The notes under the pieces: model-generated
The model's input: the letters and a program-made list of their open reading frames with translations, nothing else
Databases searched by the model: none
Told to the model about the DNA's origin: nothing
Position numbers and translations under genes: made by a program
Source: Xestospongia muta
Lineage: Eukaryota; Porifera; Demospongiae; Haplosclerida; Petrosiidae
Assembly (NCBI GenBank): GCA_963693285.1
Contig: OY848917.1
Span: 9,982,192 to 10,046,191, forward strand
DNA: 64,000 nt
Reading direction: 5' to 3'
Shown here: positions 1 to 14,000 of the stretch, one piece after another
Layout: every line of letters starts with the position of its first letter
Position numbering within the stretch: the first letter of the stretch is position 1

Positions 1-265
1 TAAACTACAAATTAAAGTATACATTTCACTCTATAGCACTTACTTGGCAAAGTTTGACACATGCATCATTGGTGTTTCCATGTCTTTAGTAGCTACTATC
101 ATATCATAATCTTTCTTCTCCAATTGTTTAGCTGGTTTAAAAAGATCATGAGCAGCAAACTAAACAAAAGATACATTCATGATATTATTAGGCACATTCT
201 CAAATATTATTATATACAATATAGTATGTTAACTAAATTGACTATTTGTGACCTGATTTGCAATA
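1..265. repeat. Copy of 3865-4129 (tail exon with flanking intron)
   Basis: Bases 1-265 match 3865-4129 with one difference that I can find (base 140, TTT against TAT codon, Phe against Tyr). The shared block holds the 116-bp tail exon, both splice sites, intron flanks and the first 19 bp of the MITE. Beyond 265 the left copy passes into the 5' end of a degenerate B ankyrin exon (about 279-288). Confidence 0.9.
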
Positions 266-2854
266 TATCCATAAGCCATATATCCTTCCTATTGTAATAA
301 CAACAAATGACAACTGTCAAATTCAACCAGTAACACAGTAAATCAATGATAAAAACATAAGCATGCAAAGAATCCATTACTTAGGCAATACTGGATAATT
401 TTTATTACTTTAACAATAATATAGATACATTTATTGAATTCTTAGTCAGTAGTAGTACAAAGAAAATTTTTATGGTAACCAAAGCAAGATCAAAATGGAT
501 GATAATGCTTAAAGTTTTAAAATATAATATATGCACATGAATACTTACTTCATCAATAAGGTCTATATTGGCTCCTCCCTGTGTCAAAATCAAAACGACA
601 TCTTTGTGTCCCTTTTTTGCAGCTAATGTAACTGGAGTAGATCCCCACTAAATATATCATAATAACCATTAATGTAAACCAAGAGATTATATTATAACAA
701 TTGTAAACTTTCTCTACTAATGCTGTTTTAAATGAATTACATGAGTACACTAGTCCATTACAAACCTAGACAACATTACATCTAGTTAAAAAAGTATCAT
801 TCACATCAATTACTCTTATCTTAAACTACTCTCAACAACGCTTAATATAATGTCATCAAGACTACCACTGTAATTTGTCATTAGCATTCATCAAGTTTAT
901 ACTTAAATCTCAGTCTTTGCTTGTTAACACTTTCAGGAGCATTACCTTCCATATGCAAACAGTTTAAGTTGCATAAACTATTGATTTATTTATTAATTAA
1001 AAATATATGATTTATAGAAAAATGCAGCAATTTTAACCATATTGATTGTTATAACCTTGCAAAGCATAGCCTCAGAAAAATGCACAATAACTTATACACC
1101 TCTCTTAGAGTTGTGAAGAAACTTATCTACCTGAAATAATAGAGCAATTTGATTGGTCAGTTAAGGCATATCATGGTACAAGTCTAGTTACTATCTGTTC
1201 ACCACAGCTTTAAGATTAGACAAAAGACTCTCATTCTCATGATGTGAATTACCTTATTAACAAGGTTGATATTAGCATTATGTTTGAGTAATATTTCAAC
1301 AACATCAGTATGGCCTCTATGACTTGCATGATGAAGAGCCGCACATGCTTCCTATTGTAATAACAAACAAATCACCGATTGTCAAATTAGACCACAACAC
1401 AGTAAAGTAATAGCAAAGGCATACATGCATCCACTAAAATATGAAGCCTGCAAAACTCCATTGCTTAGGCAATACTGGATAATTATTATATTGCCTTAAC
1501 AATGATTTGGAATCATTGCACTAGTTCTTAGTAATTTAGAGTGCAAACGAGATTCAGAATAGGTTCAAAAATATGATGCTCTGTCTTTATAATACAACAT
1601 ATACACATGAATACTTACTTTATCAACAAGGTCTAGATTGGCTCCTTTCTGTGCTAAAGTCAAAACAACATCTTTGTGTCCCTTTTTTGCAGCTAATATA
1701 ACTGGAGTAGATCCCCACTAAATATATGATAATAAACACATTCATGCCAACCAAAAGATATATAATGATGATTGTAAATTTTCTCTATTAACACTGTTGT
1801 AAATGTATTAGATGAGTACACTAGTACATTACAGACCTAGACAACATAATGTCTACTTTAAAAAGTACCATTCATATTAACTACTCTTATTTAAAACAAA
1901 CTATTCTCAACAACTATTACTATAATGTCATCAAATACTAGATTATCACTGTAATTTGTCAAAAGCATTCAAGTTCATACTTACATCTCAGTCTTTGTTT
2001 CTTTAATGCTTTTAGGATTATTGTCTTCATATGCAAATAGTCTTGAGTTACATAAACTGCTAATTTATTTATTATAAATGCAAATTTTTCACTGTTTGTT
2101 ATAACAAATATACTGATTTATGGAAAATTAAATACATAATGCAGCAATTTTGGCCAAACTCATTGCTAGAATCTTGAAAAGCACAAACTCAGAAAAAACT
2201 GTACAATAACTTATACACATTGTTTGGAGGTGTATGAGTTATATTTTCATCTAAAATGGAGTAATCTGATTGGTCAATTAAGGCATAGCATGGTACAAGT
2301 CTAGTTACTATCTATTCATCACAGCTAAAGATTAGAGTAAAAAAACTCATTCTTATGATCCGAATTACCTCAGTAACAACATTGATATCAGCATTGTGGT
2401 TGAGTAATAATTTTACAGCATCAGTATGGCCTCTACAACTTGCAAAATGAAGAGCCACCCATCCATCCTGTTCAAATAACATACAAATCATCAAAATTAG
2501 ACCACTAACACAGTAAACCAATAGAAAAACATACATAGACCCAACAAAAATAAGATCCATTGTTTAGGCAATACTTAAAAAATATTATTACCTTAACAAT
2601 AATTTTGATACATTTCACAAGTTCTTAGTAATTTAAAATACGAAGGAGATTTTTATAGTAACCAAGATATGTTCACAATTATGACATTATTTATTTTCAA
2701 AGAAATTTCAGACTAGCTGCTTCAATCATATTCTTTTGTAGAATAAATTAAATAGACATACCAAAAATATAACATTTATATTGGCTCCTCTTGAGAGAGC
2801 ATCTTCTACTCCAGACAAATCTCCTTTTCTAGCAGCTTCAATTAGACTTTCATT
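44..2854 (-). CDS. Ankyrin-repeat protein, short paralogue, partial at left edge
   Basis: Spliced minus-strand model in coding order: 2762-2854 (31 residues, N-terminal cap repeat starting NESLIEAARKGDLSG), 2369-2467 (B-type ankyrin repeat, DGWVALHFAS), 1619-1717 (A-type, GSTPVILAAKKGHKDVV), 1253-1351 (B-type, ALHHASHRGHTDVVEILLKH), 549-647 (A-type, ending DLIDE) and 44-159 (non-ankyrin tail, FAAHDLFKPAKQL). Each has AG and GT at its borders. The four repeat exons are 99 bp, phase 0 at both ends; the tail exon is 116 bp and leaves phase 2. No start codon is clear upstream of 2854, so the first exon is missing or the cap is not first. The gene continues beyond base 1. It parallels the larger gene to its right but has no ZU5 or Death domain here. 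Ankyrin repeats bind proteins; the partner is unknown. Confidence 0.7.
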
Positions 2855-3601
2855 CTGAAGTAAAACAAAAACACTACTGATATAATTTCTTAACCATAAA
2901 TATAAACTTTTAAAAAATTTTCAGAAACTTCTTGATCATTTTACTTTAATGATATTTAAAGTCTAAAAATTACTTTTTCATTTTGTAATGAATATTTTGT
3001 GTATACAATCTTAAGAGAAACATGATTTGAATAGTGCCAATCTCTGACTCAGCATTATATCTAAGGCAATTGCAAGCAGACTAACATCATTATATTACCT
3101 TGCTATATCACTTAACATATCTAAAATCTGTAATGATAACTTTATAGGTATTCCATATAAATGATGTTCCATAACTACTTGATAAATTTTACATTATAAA
3201 TATGAAAAAATGTTGCCAGAAAATTGAATGTGTTCAATTTCTGACATTAGTAGTTTATTAGAGCAAACACGTGTTCTGTCTTGCATGTGCTATTTTCAAT
3301 GGTCTTTCCTACTTTTTAAGCTCTTTAATTTCTGTTGACAGCCTTTTGTCTAAAACGACTTGTTAGTATTTGATGTTAGCCATTCCTTGTCAAGTTTGTA
3401 ACTGTAGGCACTGCCATTGCCTAGTTAGAGCAGTTAAGGCATTGCCAGCTAACAGACAGACAGACATACAGACACACTTACAGACCAAATACTGTGACCC
3501 TCGCCCACACAGTGAATGGCAAGGTTAATTATAATTTTTTTACTATGCATACACACATTAAAAGGTATTCTATGTATGAATATTTTGTTATCAAACTCCC
3601 A

Positions 3602-5016
3602 TCAACTAACACTATTAAGTTGTATATCTGTATAGTGTTCGGCAACTTTTTTAGCTATTTTAGCAACATCCTCACTGTCTTCTTTAGAATTGACATCGCT
3701 ATTTTCATCTCTAAAAAGAAAAAAATATTATAAATATTATGAAAGTGAATGTAATACATTTATACATTACTCAGAGTATAATTGCTAGATTCAATGCTAA
3801 ATTGCAGGATATAATTAAGGTATTAATATTTCTATTTGTGTTATATGGTTCTATGAACATTGAATAAACTACAAATTAAAGTATACATTTCACTCTATAG
3901 CACTTACTTGGCAAAGTTTGACACATGCATCATTGGTGTTTCCATGTCTTTAGTAGCTACTATCATATCATAATCTTTCTTCTCCAATTGTTTAGCTGGT
4001 TTATAAAGATCATGAGCAGCAAACTAAACAAAAGATACATTCATGATATTATTAGGCACATTCTCAAATATTATTATATACAATATAGTATGTTAACTAA
4101 ATTGACTATTTGTGACCTGATTTGCAATAAGGGACCACTGTTAAAAATCTCAATACACTGTAAACAGTTTTGTATACATACAGTTGCTATTATATGCATA
4201 ATTATTCATGGTAACTGTATGTATACAAAAAGTGTATTAACAATGGTCCCTTTTTACAAATAAGGTCAAAAAGGTTTTGACAGAAGTGGTCCCTTATTAC
4301 AAATCAGGTCACATTTATTGGCTAGATATGATTAGCCCATATTTTTCAATATATGATTATTTTAAAAATATATTTATGAAAATCTAATATTATAATTATT
4401 ATTTTATTAGTAGTAGACTAATTTAATAATAATAAGCCTATTCTCTTATTTTTATTAAATTCAATCATTATTAGCAATCATCTAAGTATATATTGCATGG
4501 AAGTCAAACAAGGATACATATAGTATATTTTTGATGTTAAATAGCTTTACAAAATACAGATCATTATTGAAACATTAATTTTAATGAATTAATAACTAGA
4601 AATATATATTATGTGCACGTGCACAAGAAGATATATATGAATCCTAAACATAATTTCTTTTGCAAGTTCTTGAAACTTAAGAAGAACATGTACATTTATG
4701 TATAACTACTTATACTAGAACATTCAAGAGTTTTTTGAAATCACATATTGTTATGACATAATAATAACAAATTAACTTACTCCAATAGGATTGAATGACT
4801 GTAAGGAAGTTTTTTGTTTCATTTCATCTACCTCCACTAAACAACAATATAAATTAATATTAAAATCCTTTCAAATATGTTTATGCTGTCTAGTTAATGA
4901 ATATTTATCCTTTAGTCATTTCTTTATTTATCATTATAGCTATATAGTTATACCTTTTATCTCAGTACGTTTTGATGGAACTGGAGGTAGAGAATTAAAA
5001 GTAGGAATCACTTGAC
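3602..5016 (-). CDS. C-terminal tail exons after the Death domain
   Basis: There are four exons with matching phases: 4954-5016 (QVIPTFNSLPPVPSKRTEIK), 4781-4836 (EVDEMKQKTSLQSFNPIG), 3908-4023 (116 bp, FAAHDLYKPAKQLEKK, then DMETPMMHVSNFAK) and 3602-3710 (DENSDVNSKEDSEDVAKIAK, ending in TGA at 3602-3604). The product is charged and partly proline-rich, with a final helix-prone stretch. I recognise no domain. It joins in frame to the Death-domain exon when the donor at 5424-5425 is used. If that donor is not used, these exons would need their own promoter and start, which I do not see. Exon 3908-4023 has a nearly exact copy at 44-159. Confidence 0.6.
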
Positions 5017-8000
5017 CTAGAGTGACACAGGAACAAATATTAAATATAATTAACATAAATTATACTGTCAAGTGGTCCTATAATCATTATAGACAACATG
5101 GTATTTGAATATAATTATGTTAATTTACTTTGTTATATTGTAGACTATTGCTATAGTTGACAATCAAAAGCAATCTATGCTTTAACTCCCAATGCATACA
5201 ACAAATCTGAAGTCAATTAACCCAAACTATTAGTGCTACAATAATGAATATGTCTGAAAAAGCTTTTCAGTAGCTTGCCTCTCTGCCTATATTTCTAACA
5301 TTCTATGGCTCTAGTCTTCTATAGACTGCTGTTGTTGATAATACAATTCATGAAGCTTTAGTATAAACAGGATCCTCCAAGCAATTAGAGAATGATTTAA
5401 TCAATTTTAATTATTTCAATTTTACCAGGTTGCTCAGAAGGGAGATATTCATTCATGATGTCAGGTCTTGCTAAAAATTCACAAATTTCATTAGCTACTC
5501 TCTTATTTTTAACTGGAGGATCAACTGCAACAAAATGGATCATTCTCCAAGATACTTCGCAATTTTCCCGATCTATCCAACGTTGAAGGATTAAAGAGAG
5601 TTTTCTGGTATCATCATATGTCTCTTTACATTCAGCTGACTTTATATCACCATAATCCACACTAAGTTGTCCACCAATAGTATCCCACTGATACCTTATT
5701 GGGTCAAGTACTCTCATCAGATGATTTTTCTTAGGCTTTTTACCTAATAAGGAAGGCAAAATAGTATTATAAAATATCGAAGAAATTGTTTATTTACATG
5801 ATAAATTCTCAGGAATTTCTTTTCGAGACAAGGGCCTTACATGTTCAGAGACAAAAGGAACAGTAGACTCAATAATTTTATCTATATGATAGAAAAAATA
5901 ATTCAGTACTAACAAATATTATTATATATCATACCTGTGTTGTTTAGCATTGATTGTAATTGAAAACTAGTGATCTTAACAAATACACTTTTTTCTTCTC
6001 TCATTCCTTTAAATGTGAGCTCTAAATCTGAGAGCTTCTGGTCAGCTTTAAGTGTGGCCTCAAATGTTAAACAAAGTAGAGCAGTGTCTAGACGACTATT
6101 ATCAACAGTTTCCTTTGAGACCTTGTCAAAAATATTAACTGTATCAAAATAACAAAATTTTAAGGATTTACTTGACAGGGGTTTTTCAGTATCTTGATAT
6201 CATAGCATTCATTGTCTAGTAATGACGTCACTTTATTGATATTTAGGTCAAAATGGAATTGGAATTGTTGTAGTAGAATCCAATTTTCAGAAGCTTTCTC
6301 ATTCTTCACTCTCTAAAACAGAAAAAACTGTATATAATATTATAAGATGAGAATCGTGTAAAAACAGCAGATTTTTAGTTAGCATTTTCAAGTTTTACAT
6401 AACTACTTAACTGACTACCTGTAGAAAGGGTCCAAGGTTCTTTGTAATCACTGCTTGAATTTCCCAACCAGACTTTAAGATGCGCTTAGAGAATACTGTC
6501 ATAGCATAACTAGAAGATAATAATCCGCAGTCAACATCTTTTAGCCTTCTCTCGACAACACCGACCAGACAAAAATCATAAGCTTTTACAATACCAGAAT
6601 TGTCATAAGGTTTGAACTTTTGATCAATATCAGTGGGTAAAAATTCAAACTTATAAGGTGGTGGTCCTTGAGCTGTTATAAAAGCAAGCTTTTGACATTC
6701 TGCTTGTGACTTTATTTCAACATTATGTTGGAGATGAAGTTCAATAGGTCTGGAGAATTTTCCCGTTGTTTCAATCTTATAGAAACAGCTAACAAGCACA
6801 ACATCAGAAGGAATATTGATTTCTGAATCCTCTGGTGCAACTACGTTGACTTCAATTATGACTTTTTTCCCTATTTCCACTGATGATGGTGGAATGACAA
6901 ACTTGACTCCATATTCTGGTTTCTCAAAAACTTGCTCTTCATTGAGGTATTCAATATTCCATTTTGTCACATCTTCCAACACTAAATAACAAATCAATCC
7001 AGTAGGAGTACAATATGGTTATTGCTTAACACCTCACCTCGTTTTGGACTGTACTTGAAAAGAGCAACAATTTTATCCTTGCTTGTGTCACGACATTCAT
7101 CTAATGGAGTCTTACCCTCAATATTTTTAATAGTCATTTCTGCTCCTTGAGATAGCAAACATTGCACAACATTTGTATGACCTTCTTTGCAGGCAATATG
7201 CAATGCAGTATTACCATCCTGTGTAAAAGTAGATGATCACTAAAAGAGGTTGTAGAATAACCTTGTCGCAAATATTAGGATTTGCATGGTAATGTAGGAG
7301 TAACTGGACTATCTCAAAGTGACCTTTACCTAAGGCAATATGTAGAGCTGTCCACTGTCTTTAGACAAATTAATTGTTATAGGCTACGTTGACTAGTACA
7401 ACATTAACATTACTTTTATCACTAGATCACACTATACATTAAATATCCTTCTCATTAATAGATATATAAACATAACACTATAGTATATAGAATCTATATG
7501 TAGGGGTGACCAGGATTGTTTGTTGAAATTATTAAAATCTTTCAATAACTATTAATTATTTGCTGCTTTGATGTTCACCTTAAGAAGATCTAGGATCATT
7601 ATTGTATCTAAATTAGAATAATGGAAATTACCATTACAAATGAAAACCCTGAGTTTACAGTAGTTAAAAGTGCAGCAAGTGAACTGTCAAAATAAACATG
7701 TTTTTACTTCCATATTAAGAAGTGAGTGGTCCTAATATGGTTTGTATATGTACAAAGGAGAAAGCCATCAGAATTTATTGCTTGAAGCATGATTCTGATG
7801 TAGTTGTCAGATATTCAATGAAAAGTTTAAATGAAAGCAATTGTTGATTGAGCAAGTGTGGCTTAACATTTAGAAAAGGAGACAGTATTGTTCATGTTTG
7901 AATGGATACAGAAAATGACACATAAAACAGTAATTTGATATTCTAGAAGACATTTTTAAACAGAAATACTGAATATTTCAGCAAGAATATAGAATGTAGT

Positions 8001-11000
8001 TGAAACAGGGATCCCACTAGATCTGTAAAAAATACTAAAATATGAAAAGAGAAAAGTGCTAAATGTTTGTAATAGAATATATAGGAGAAAGGGCTGGGTT
8101 ACTGTTGTAGCATATGGAAATACAGTTAGAATATTTCCTCCAATGGTGATATTTGATGCTAAAATCTCAACCACATATTGATAACAAATGAGATTCTTAG
8201 TAATATATATGATTTGAACAAAAAGGGGTGGATAACAACTGCATTATTTCACTGAAGATCTTCTTGAATATGCAGTTCCTCAACAATTTTTCTTCCTTTT
8301 GATCAATGGACATAGTACACACTACTAACCAGATTTATATGACTTGCTAGAGACAACCAATACTGTCTCATCATTGATAGTGTAAGTGCAAGAAAGAGAT
8401 TTACCAAGAATGTTTTCTATTGGTACGAGCTAGTTGTCTGAACAGAATTTAAAGTTGAGTTACTAACACCTCATAAGGTTTACCAAATGACGGTTGGGAT
8501 GATAAGTCAATGGAAGACTCAACCCATATTTCAGTATCTGCAATAACATCCAAGTTTAAAACTTTCAATAGGCCTTTATTGTGTATGTGACATACCATTA
8601 ACATCATAGATTTCAAGCTTATATTTTGTTACATTATTTTCTGTTTCCAAAATATCAACAATTTCCATTAACTTGTCTGAGATGTTCAAGGGAGTAAAAC
8701 ATTCTTTCTCATGCCAAAGATGAGTCATATGTGTCAGACAAATCAATAAAAATGCATATGAAAATTTCCAGCTTCGACAAACAATCATACTGAAAGTTTT
8801 GACTCATAATACAAAATCTGGTAAATAATACATACAATGTTGTTTATGATATGGAGATATCCTTAAACAAGGTAGTTTATGACCTTGTTTATGTAGTAAG
8901 ACTTACAAAGCAGCTGTAGTAGAATTAATTTAATGCATGCAGGACAGCTTAGTATAAATAGAACTGATTTTGCACTTTTATTCTCTATATTTAAGCCACT
9001 GATGAAGATAGTCGTACGACTATTGAAACATTTGGCGTTTATATTTGTCTTTTTGTTTGGCGAAAAAAATTTTAATATGAATATTTCAACCATTAACTTA
9101 CCCAAGCACTCAGATTTCTTTCTCAAATAAAAAAGTATTAGTTCTGTTCCAAAAAATAAGTTTTACACCACCTGTCACAACACACAACATGCAAAGCCAC
9201 CAATTTATAAAAAAAAAGTTATAGTCAGACTTGCCAACATTTGAGTTTTGTCAAAGTAGAAGAGTCTTTACTGTATGCACTGTGACAGAATTAATTTGAA
9301 AAATGTCATCTTTGTTCAGTTCATGTTATTTTTGTTGGCTACCAAATTTGAAGGCAGTTAATTAAAATGGTGCAGCTTAATGTATTTATCACTTATAACT
9401 TGTCACACACAACAATAAGTATAAAAATAAAGTGAATATACATGTTCATATATATAATAAATAACGTGTATTTTGAGTGTACTATGTGGTATCTCATCCC
9501 TTGTGTCTTAAATCATGCAGTGCACTCAAAATTTACATTATCTAATTTATTGTGTGTGTTCCAAACATCAAACAGCTTCTGTCATTCTTTTCTTTGAGTG
9601 GATGCATGCACATTTCATAGAAACATTGAGTATTGTGTATCCAGGTAGCAATTATATCCTCATTGACATTCTAAAATCTATCTTGAGATAACTAACTGCA
9701 TGTCTGAAGAACTGCCAAAAAGGCCTTGCTTGTGTCTGCAAAACCTCAAGTAAACCATCATCAAAAGCAGAGTTGGAGAAATAGCTAAAGGCAGAGTACC
9801 TGAAAACACAAATGATTGTGCTATGAGATTTTTAAATGCTTGGATTGTTTATCAGAATGGTGACTTGCTATCTATCATATTGCACTAATATTACAAGAAT
9901 TATTTGTGACCAGAGATATGCAAAAAGGGACCACTTGAGTCATCTCTGTCATTTTGACTTTTTCATACCATTTTGAATATTCACAATGCTGAATTTGTTG
10001 ATACATTCAACAAATGTTTGCGTTCTTAAATAGCAATATATAAACAAAAACATTGGCTACTACACAAATTTAATTTTGAAAAAAATAAAATTTAATGTTT
10101 AAACCCACACAAATTGTATGCTATTCCATTTTGCGAATTACATGAACCCGATCCAAGCACGTTTTTAGTTGCTCTTGTAAAGGAGGTGAATCCTCTACCA
10201 TCCTACTACTTTCATTGATTTCAAGGTTTAGTTTCATCTGAAATTGTTTTAGTGATCTATAACCATTCGCAGAAAGATTCAGTTTTGGTGAAGATTATTT
10301 ACTGTCAATGTGTGTGAAATTGTATCAACTTCAAACGTTTCTTTGACTAACTACTTATTTATACACCAAGCTTTACTGTGCCCTGTATACAGTTCTCATT
10401 AAACTCTTCTGATAGTCTATATTGTATCTACATGCGACTATCACTATGGAAGAGATTAAACTTGGACTCATCAGACCATACAACTTTCTTCCACATATAC
10501 TCTTTCCAGTCTCTATGATCCTTTGCCATTGGAGACATTGTTGTTTGTGTCTCTGAAGTAACAATGTTTCCTCTCAATATTCTACCATTTAATCCAACAT
10601 CTATCAGTCTTCTCTTCACTGTATTTTAGGGAGCCATGACATTATCTTCATCCTTCCATATATTTTTCAGAAGAGGTGCTGTTAGTTTACAATCTCTGAT
10701 TGACTTTAGTATGAGACTACTATTTTCTCGTTTTGATAACAATTTGGGACATCCAGGTCGTGGTTCATCATTACTGACTTATTTTTCTTGTATTTTGATG
10801 ATGTCATTTATTGTACTCTTAGGGATTTTTAATTGTTTCAATATAGCTCTAGATGGCAGTTTAAGCTGGTGCAAAGTTATACTTTGATGTCCTGGAACTC
10901 ACAAGTGAGTTTTCCTGTGGCCATGTTGTGGTCAGCTATTTTCTGATTGTTTTCAGCCACTTCTCTGCAAGTCAAGGATTTTTAACGAGTTTATAACCAC

Positions 11001-14000
11001 TGCTCTAATTGCTTTTATGTAAACAGCTTTTGATAGACATAACTGAGGAGCTGCAAAATGTTTTGTTAAGTATTGAGCATTGTCTAAGTAAATAAGCTTA
11101 AATACTATTTTTAAAGATGAACACATGGGTTGCTGAACTCTTTTGAGCGCCATAGTACATTAACGTTAATACAAAAGTAACCAAAGAAAATATTGCATTC
11201 AATACATTAGAATTTATACTATATTATATCACATTTATTGGCTATTAAATAGCTAAGAACACATTCAGATAACAAGCAATCACAGCATCATAAATTTGTA
11301 AGCCAAAAAATTTAATAACAAATAACAAGATCAATTACATAGAATTTATACTACATTATATTAAATGTACCAAATATATTACGAATGTGTCCTTTTTCTT
11401 AGGCTACATTTTTGCTATGTTTTACTACACTGTAAAAGTTTGATTGGGTGATTTAACTAATACAGGTCACATGTGCAAGGCATAAACTTTGATAATTAAT
11501 AACATTAATAACATTAATAACTACTACAAAATTGATGTTTATGTAGCTACATAAACTGTTAGGCTACATATTTGCTGTACTTTACTATGTTCACAGTAAA
11601 CCTTAAAAAGAGGATCTAGTGCTTTGGTCTACTTCCTCATTATTTATATAGTGAAATTGTAGTACATTTACATTAATCTTGTATCAGTAAAATGGATATG
11701 CTATGTCTAGTTACTACCTCTTCACTACATAACACTATACAATGTTTTACATATGTAGGAATTCGAATGGCTTTGATTGTTATTTGAAAAAAATTGACAG
11801 AAAACAAAGAATATTTGACTCAAACCAACTAAATCTTTTTTTCTAAGCATTACAGACACAATTAGACACAATCAAACACTAGATTTTTTAATTGTTCTAT
11901 GTCTTCTGTCTCTGCGTTATAATTTACAATAACTCAATAACAATAAACTGTTTGGACACCAAATTTACAGATGTAACATGTTCAATTATGATATCAGACT
12001 TTTATACTCTCATTTTGAGTGCTTCAGAAACACAAGTAATTTCTGCAGTTGATTATGAAGAAGTACTTTTAGGAAATCATTTTTTAAATAATCATTAATT
12101 ATTAACAGAATAAAACAGATGTGAAAGGAGGAATACTATTTCATTGCAGCCAGATTGAAGCATAGATTTTATTTCTGGTAATATGTATAAATTATTAACT
12201 GCTTGATGTTCAGCTTAAAAGTAAATCCAGGATCATTATTGTATGACTGGGAATCTAAATTAGAATAATGGAAATTAAAATTACAAATGAAAACGTGAGT
12301 TTACATTCATTAAAGTGCAGGAAGTGAACTGTAAAGATAAACATATTTTCACTTCCATATTAAGAAGTGATTGTATATGCACAAAGAAGATAACCATCAG
12401 AATTTTAATAATGCTCAAACTCAGCTTCTGTGGTAGTTGTAAGATATCCAATAAATGTCTAAATGAAAGCAATGTTCAAAGAGCAAGTTGTTGCTTAAAA
12501 TATGGAAAAGGAGACAATATTGTTCCTGTTCTAATAGATAAAGTAAAAGACACATAAAACAGTATTTTCAATTTTATAGAAGACAACTTGGAACAGACAT
12601 AGTTATTGAATAGTTTAGCATGAAGATATGTAATGTAGTAGAAACAGATATCCCACTAAATCAGTAATATACTAATATATGAAAAGAGAAAGACATTAAA
12701 ATGTTTGTAGTTGAACATATGGGATAAAGGGTTGAGTTGCTGTTGTAGCATATGGAAATACAAATGAGACATTTCCACCATTGGTGATATTTGATGCTAA
12801 AAATCTTAATCACATGTGAATAGCAAATTAGATTATTGGTACTAAATATGAAAAGATTGATAATCACTGAATTATTTCACTGAAGATTTTCTTAAATATG
12901 CAGATCCTCAATGAATGTTCCTCCTTTTGATCAATGGGCACAGTACACACTACCAACCTGTATTTATATGACCTGCTAGTAAGAACAGGATAATAATATT
13001 TTTGTCTACCTCCATACATGACACAAGAGATTCAAACTTTGGATCGTGGTGTTTTTTTGCAACTAAAGTTTTGTTGGAGCACTGTCTGTCATGATCTGCA
13101 ACAGGAAATGAGGCTGACTATGCAAGACTGCCAGGTAATTGCTTGTTACCTGATATTAAATGAGACGTTGACACTAATGACCAATTAAGCTTTGAATCTA
13201 TCTTTCATTAAAAAAATTTGTAGACTTATAAAGGTAACATTAGCTATAATAGAAGGACCACAATTATCATCTCTATTATACATGAAAAGACATCGTCAAC
13301 AGGTTGTAACGACTTCTTACTAGTACACTGTCACATGTTGCAGTTGATACAGAAGAGAAAAATAAATATGAAAAGCTAGAAGAACAAGAGAGAAAGAAAA
13401 GCTCCAGAAAATAAAGAAACAATAACAACAAGAACTGAAGAAAGCAGTATCAAAGACTAAAAAGCAAAGAAGAAGAAGACAAAATATAAGAAGACAAAAA
13501 TAAACAAGTTGATAAACCAAAGAACTAATCAAAAACTGTTAATACTGAAGACAACAGAGCAAAACAACAAATTCAGAAATGTAAAAAACCTAAAATGTCC
13601 ACTGCAGACAAGTCAGAGGTTAAAAGACTACATGATTGCATTGAAAATGGTGCTGTCAATGACAATGTCCAGGTATGTTTTACCCTTTTACAATGACATT
13701 TTTTCATTTATTTTGTTTAGCTATTTTCTTTTTTTATTCTTCATATTTTTCTGGTGGCACAACAATTAAATATTAGTGATGTATTGCAATTCTGTGCCTA
13801 TGCTATTATGTAGGGTTGATGCAATTTCCATCACTACTATCTTCTTTGCATTCACTGTATTTGACTGATATTAGCCATCCTTTCACTATCTTCATTTTTA
13901 GAAAATTATATGTTTTATATACATGTATATTAGAACACTCAGCAGAGAGAATTACCTAATATATAGATAGGCCAAAGAATGTGTGGTTCATAATTCAATA

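Noticed and set aside
3925..4263. 112-codon plus-strand open frame (and its copy at 61-297)
   Set aside because: It is the antisense shadow of the minus-strand tail exon with correct splice sites and phase.
7956..8174. Minus-strand frame with a NITIGGN and hydrophobic stretch, possibly a membrane protein
   Set aside because: The duplicate at 12661-12867 does not keep the frame, and splice sites are poor.
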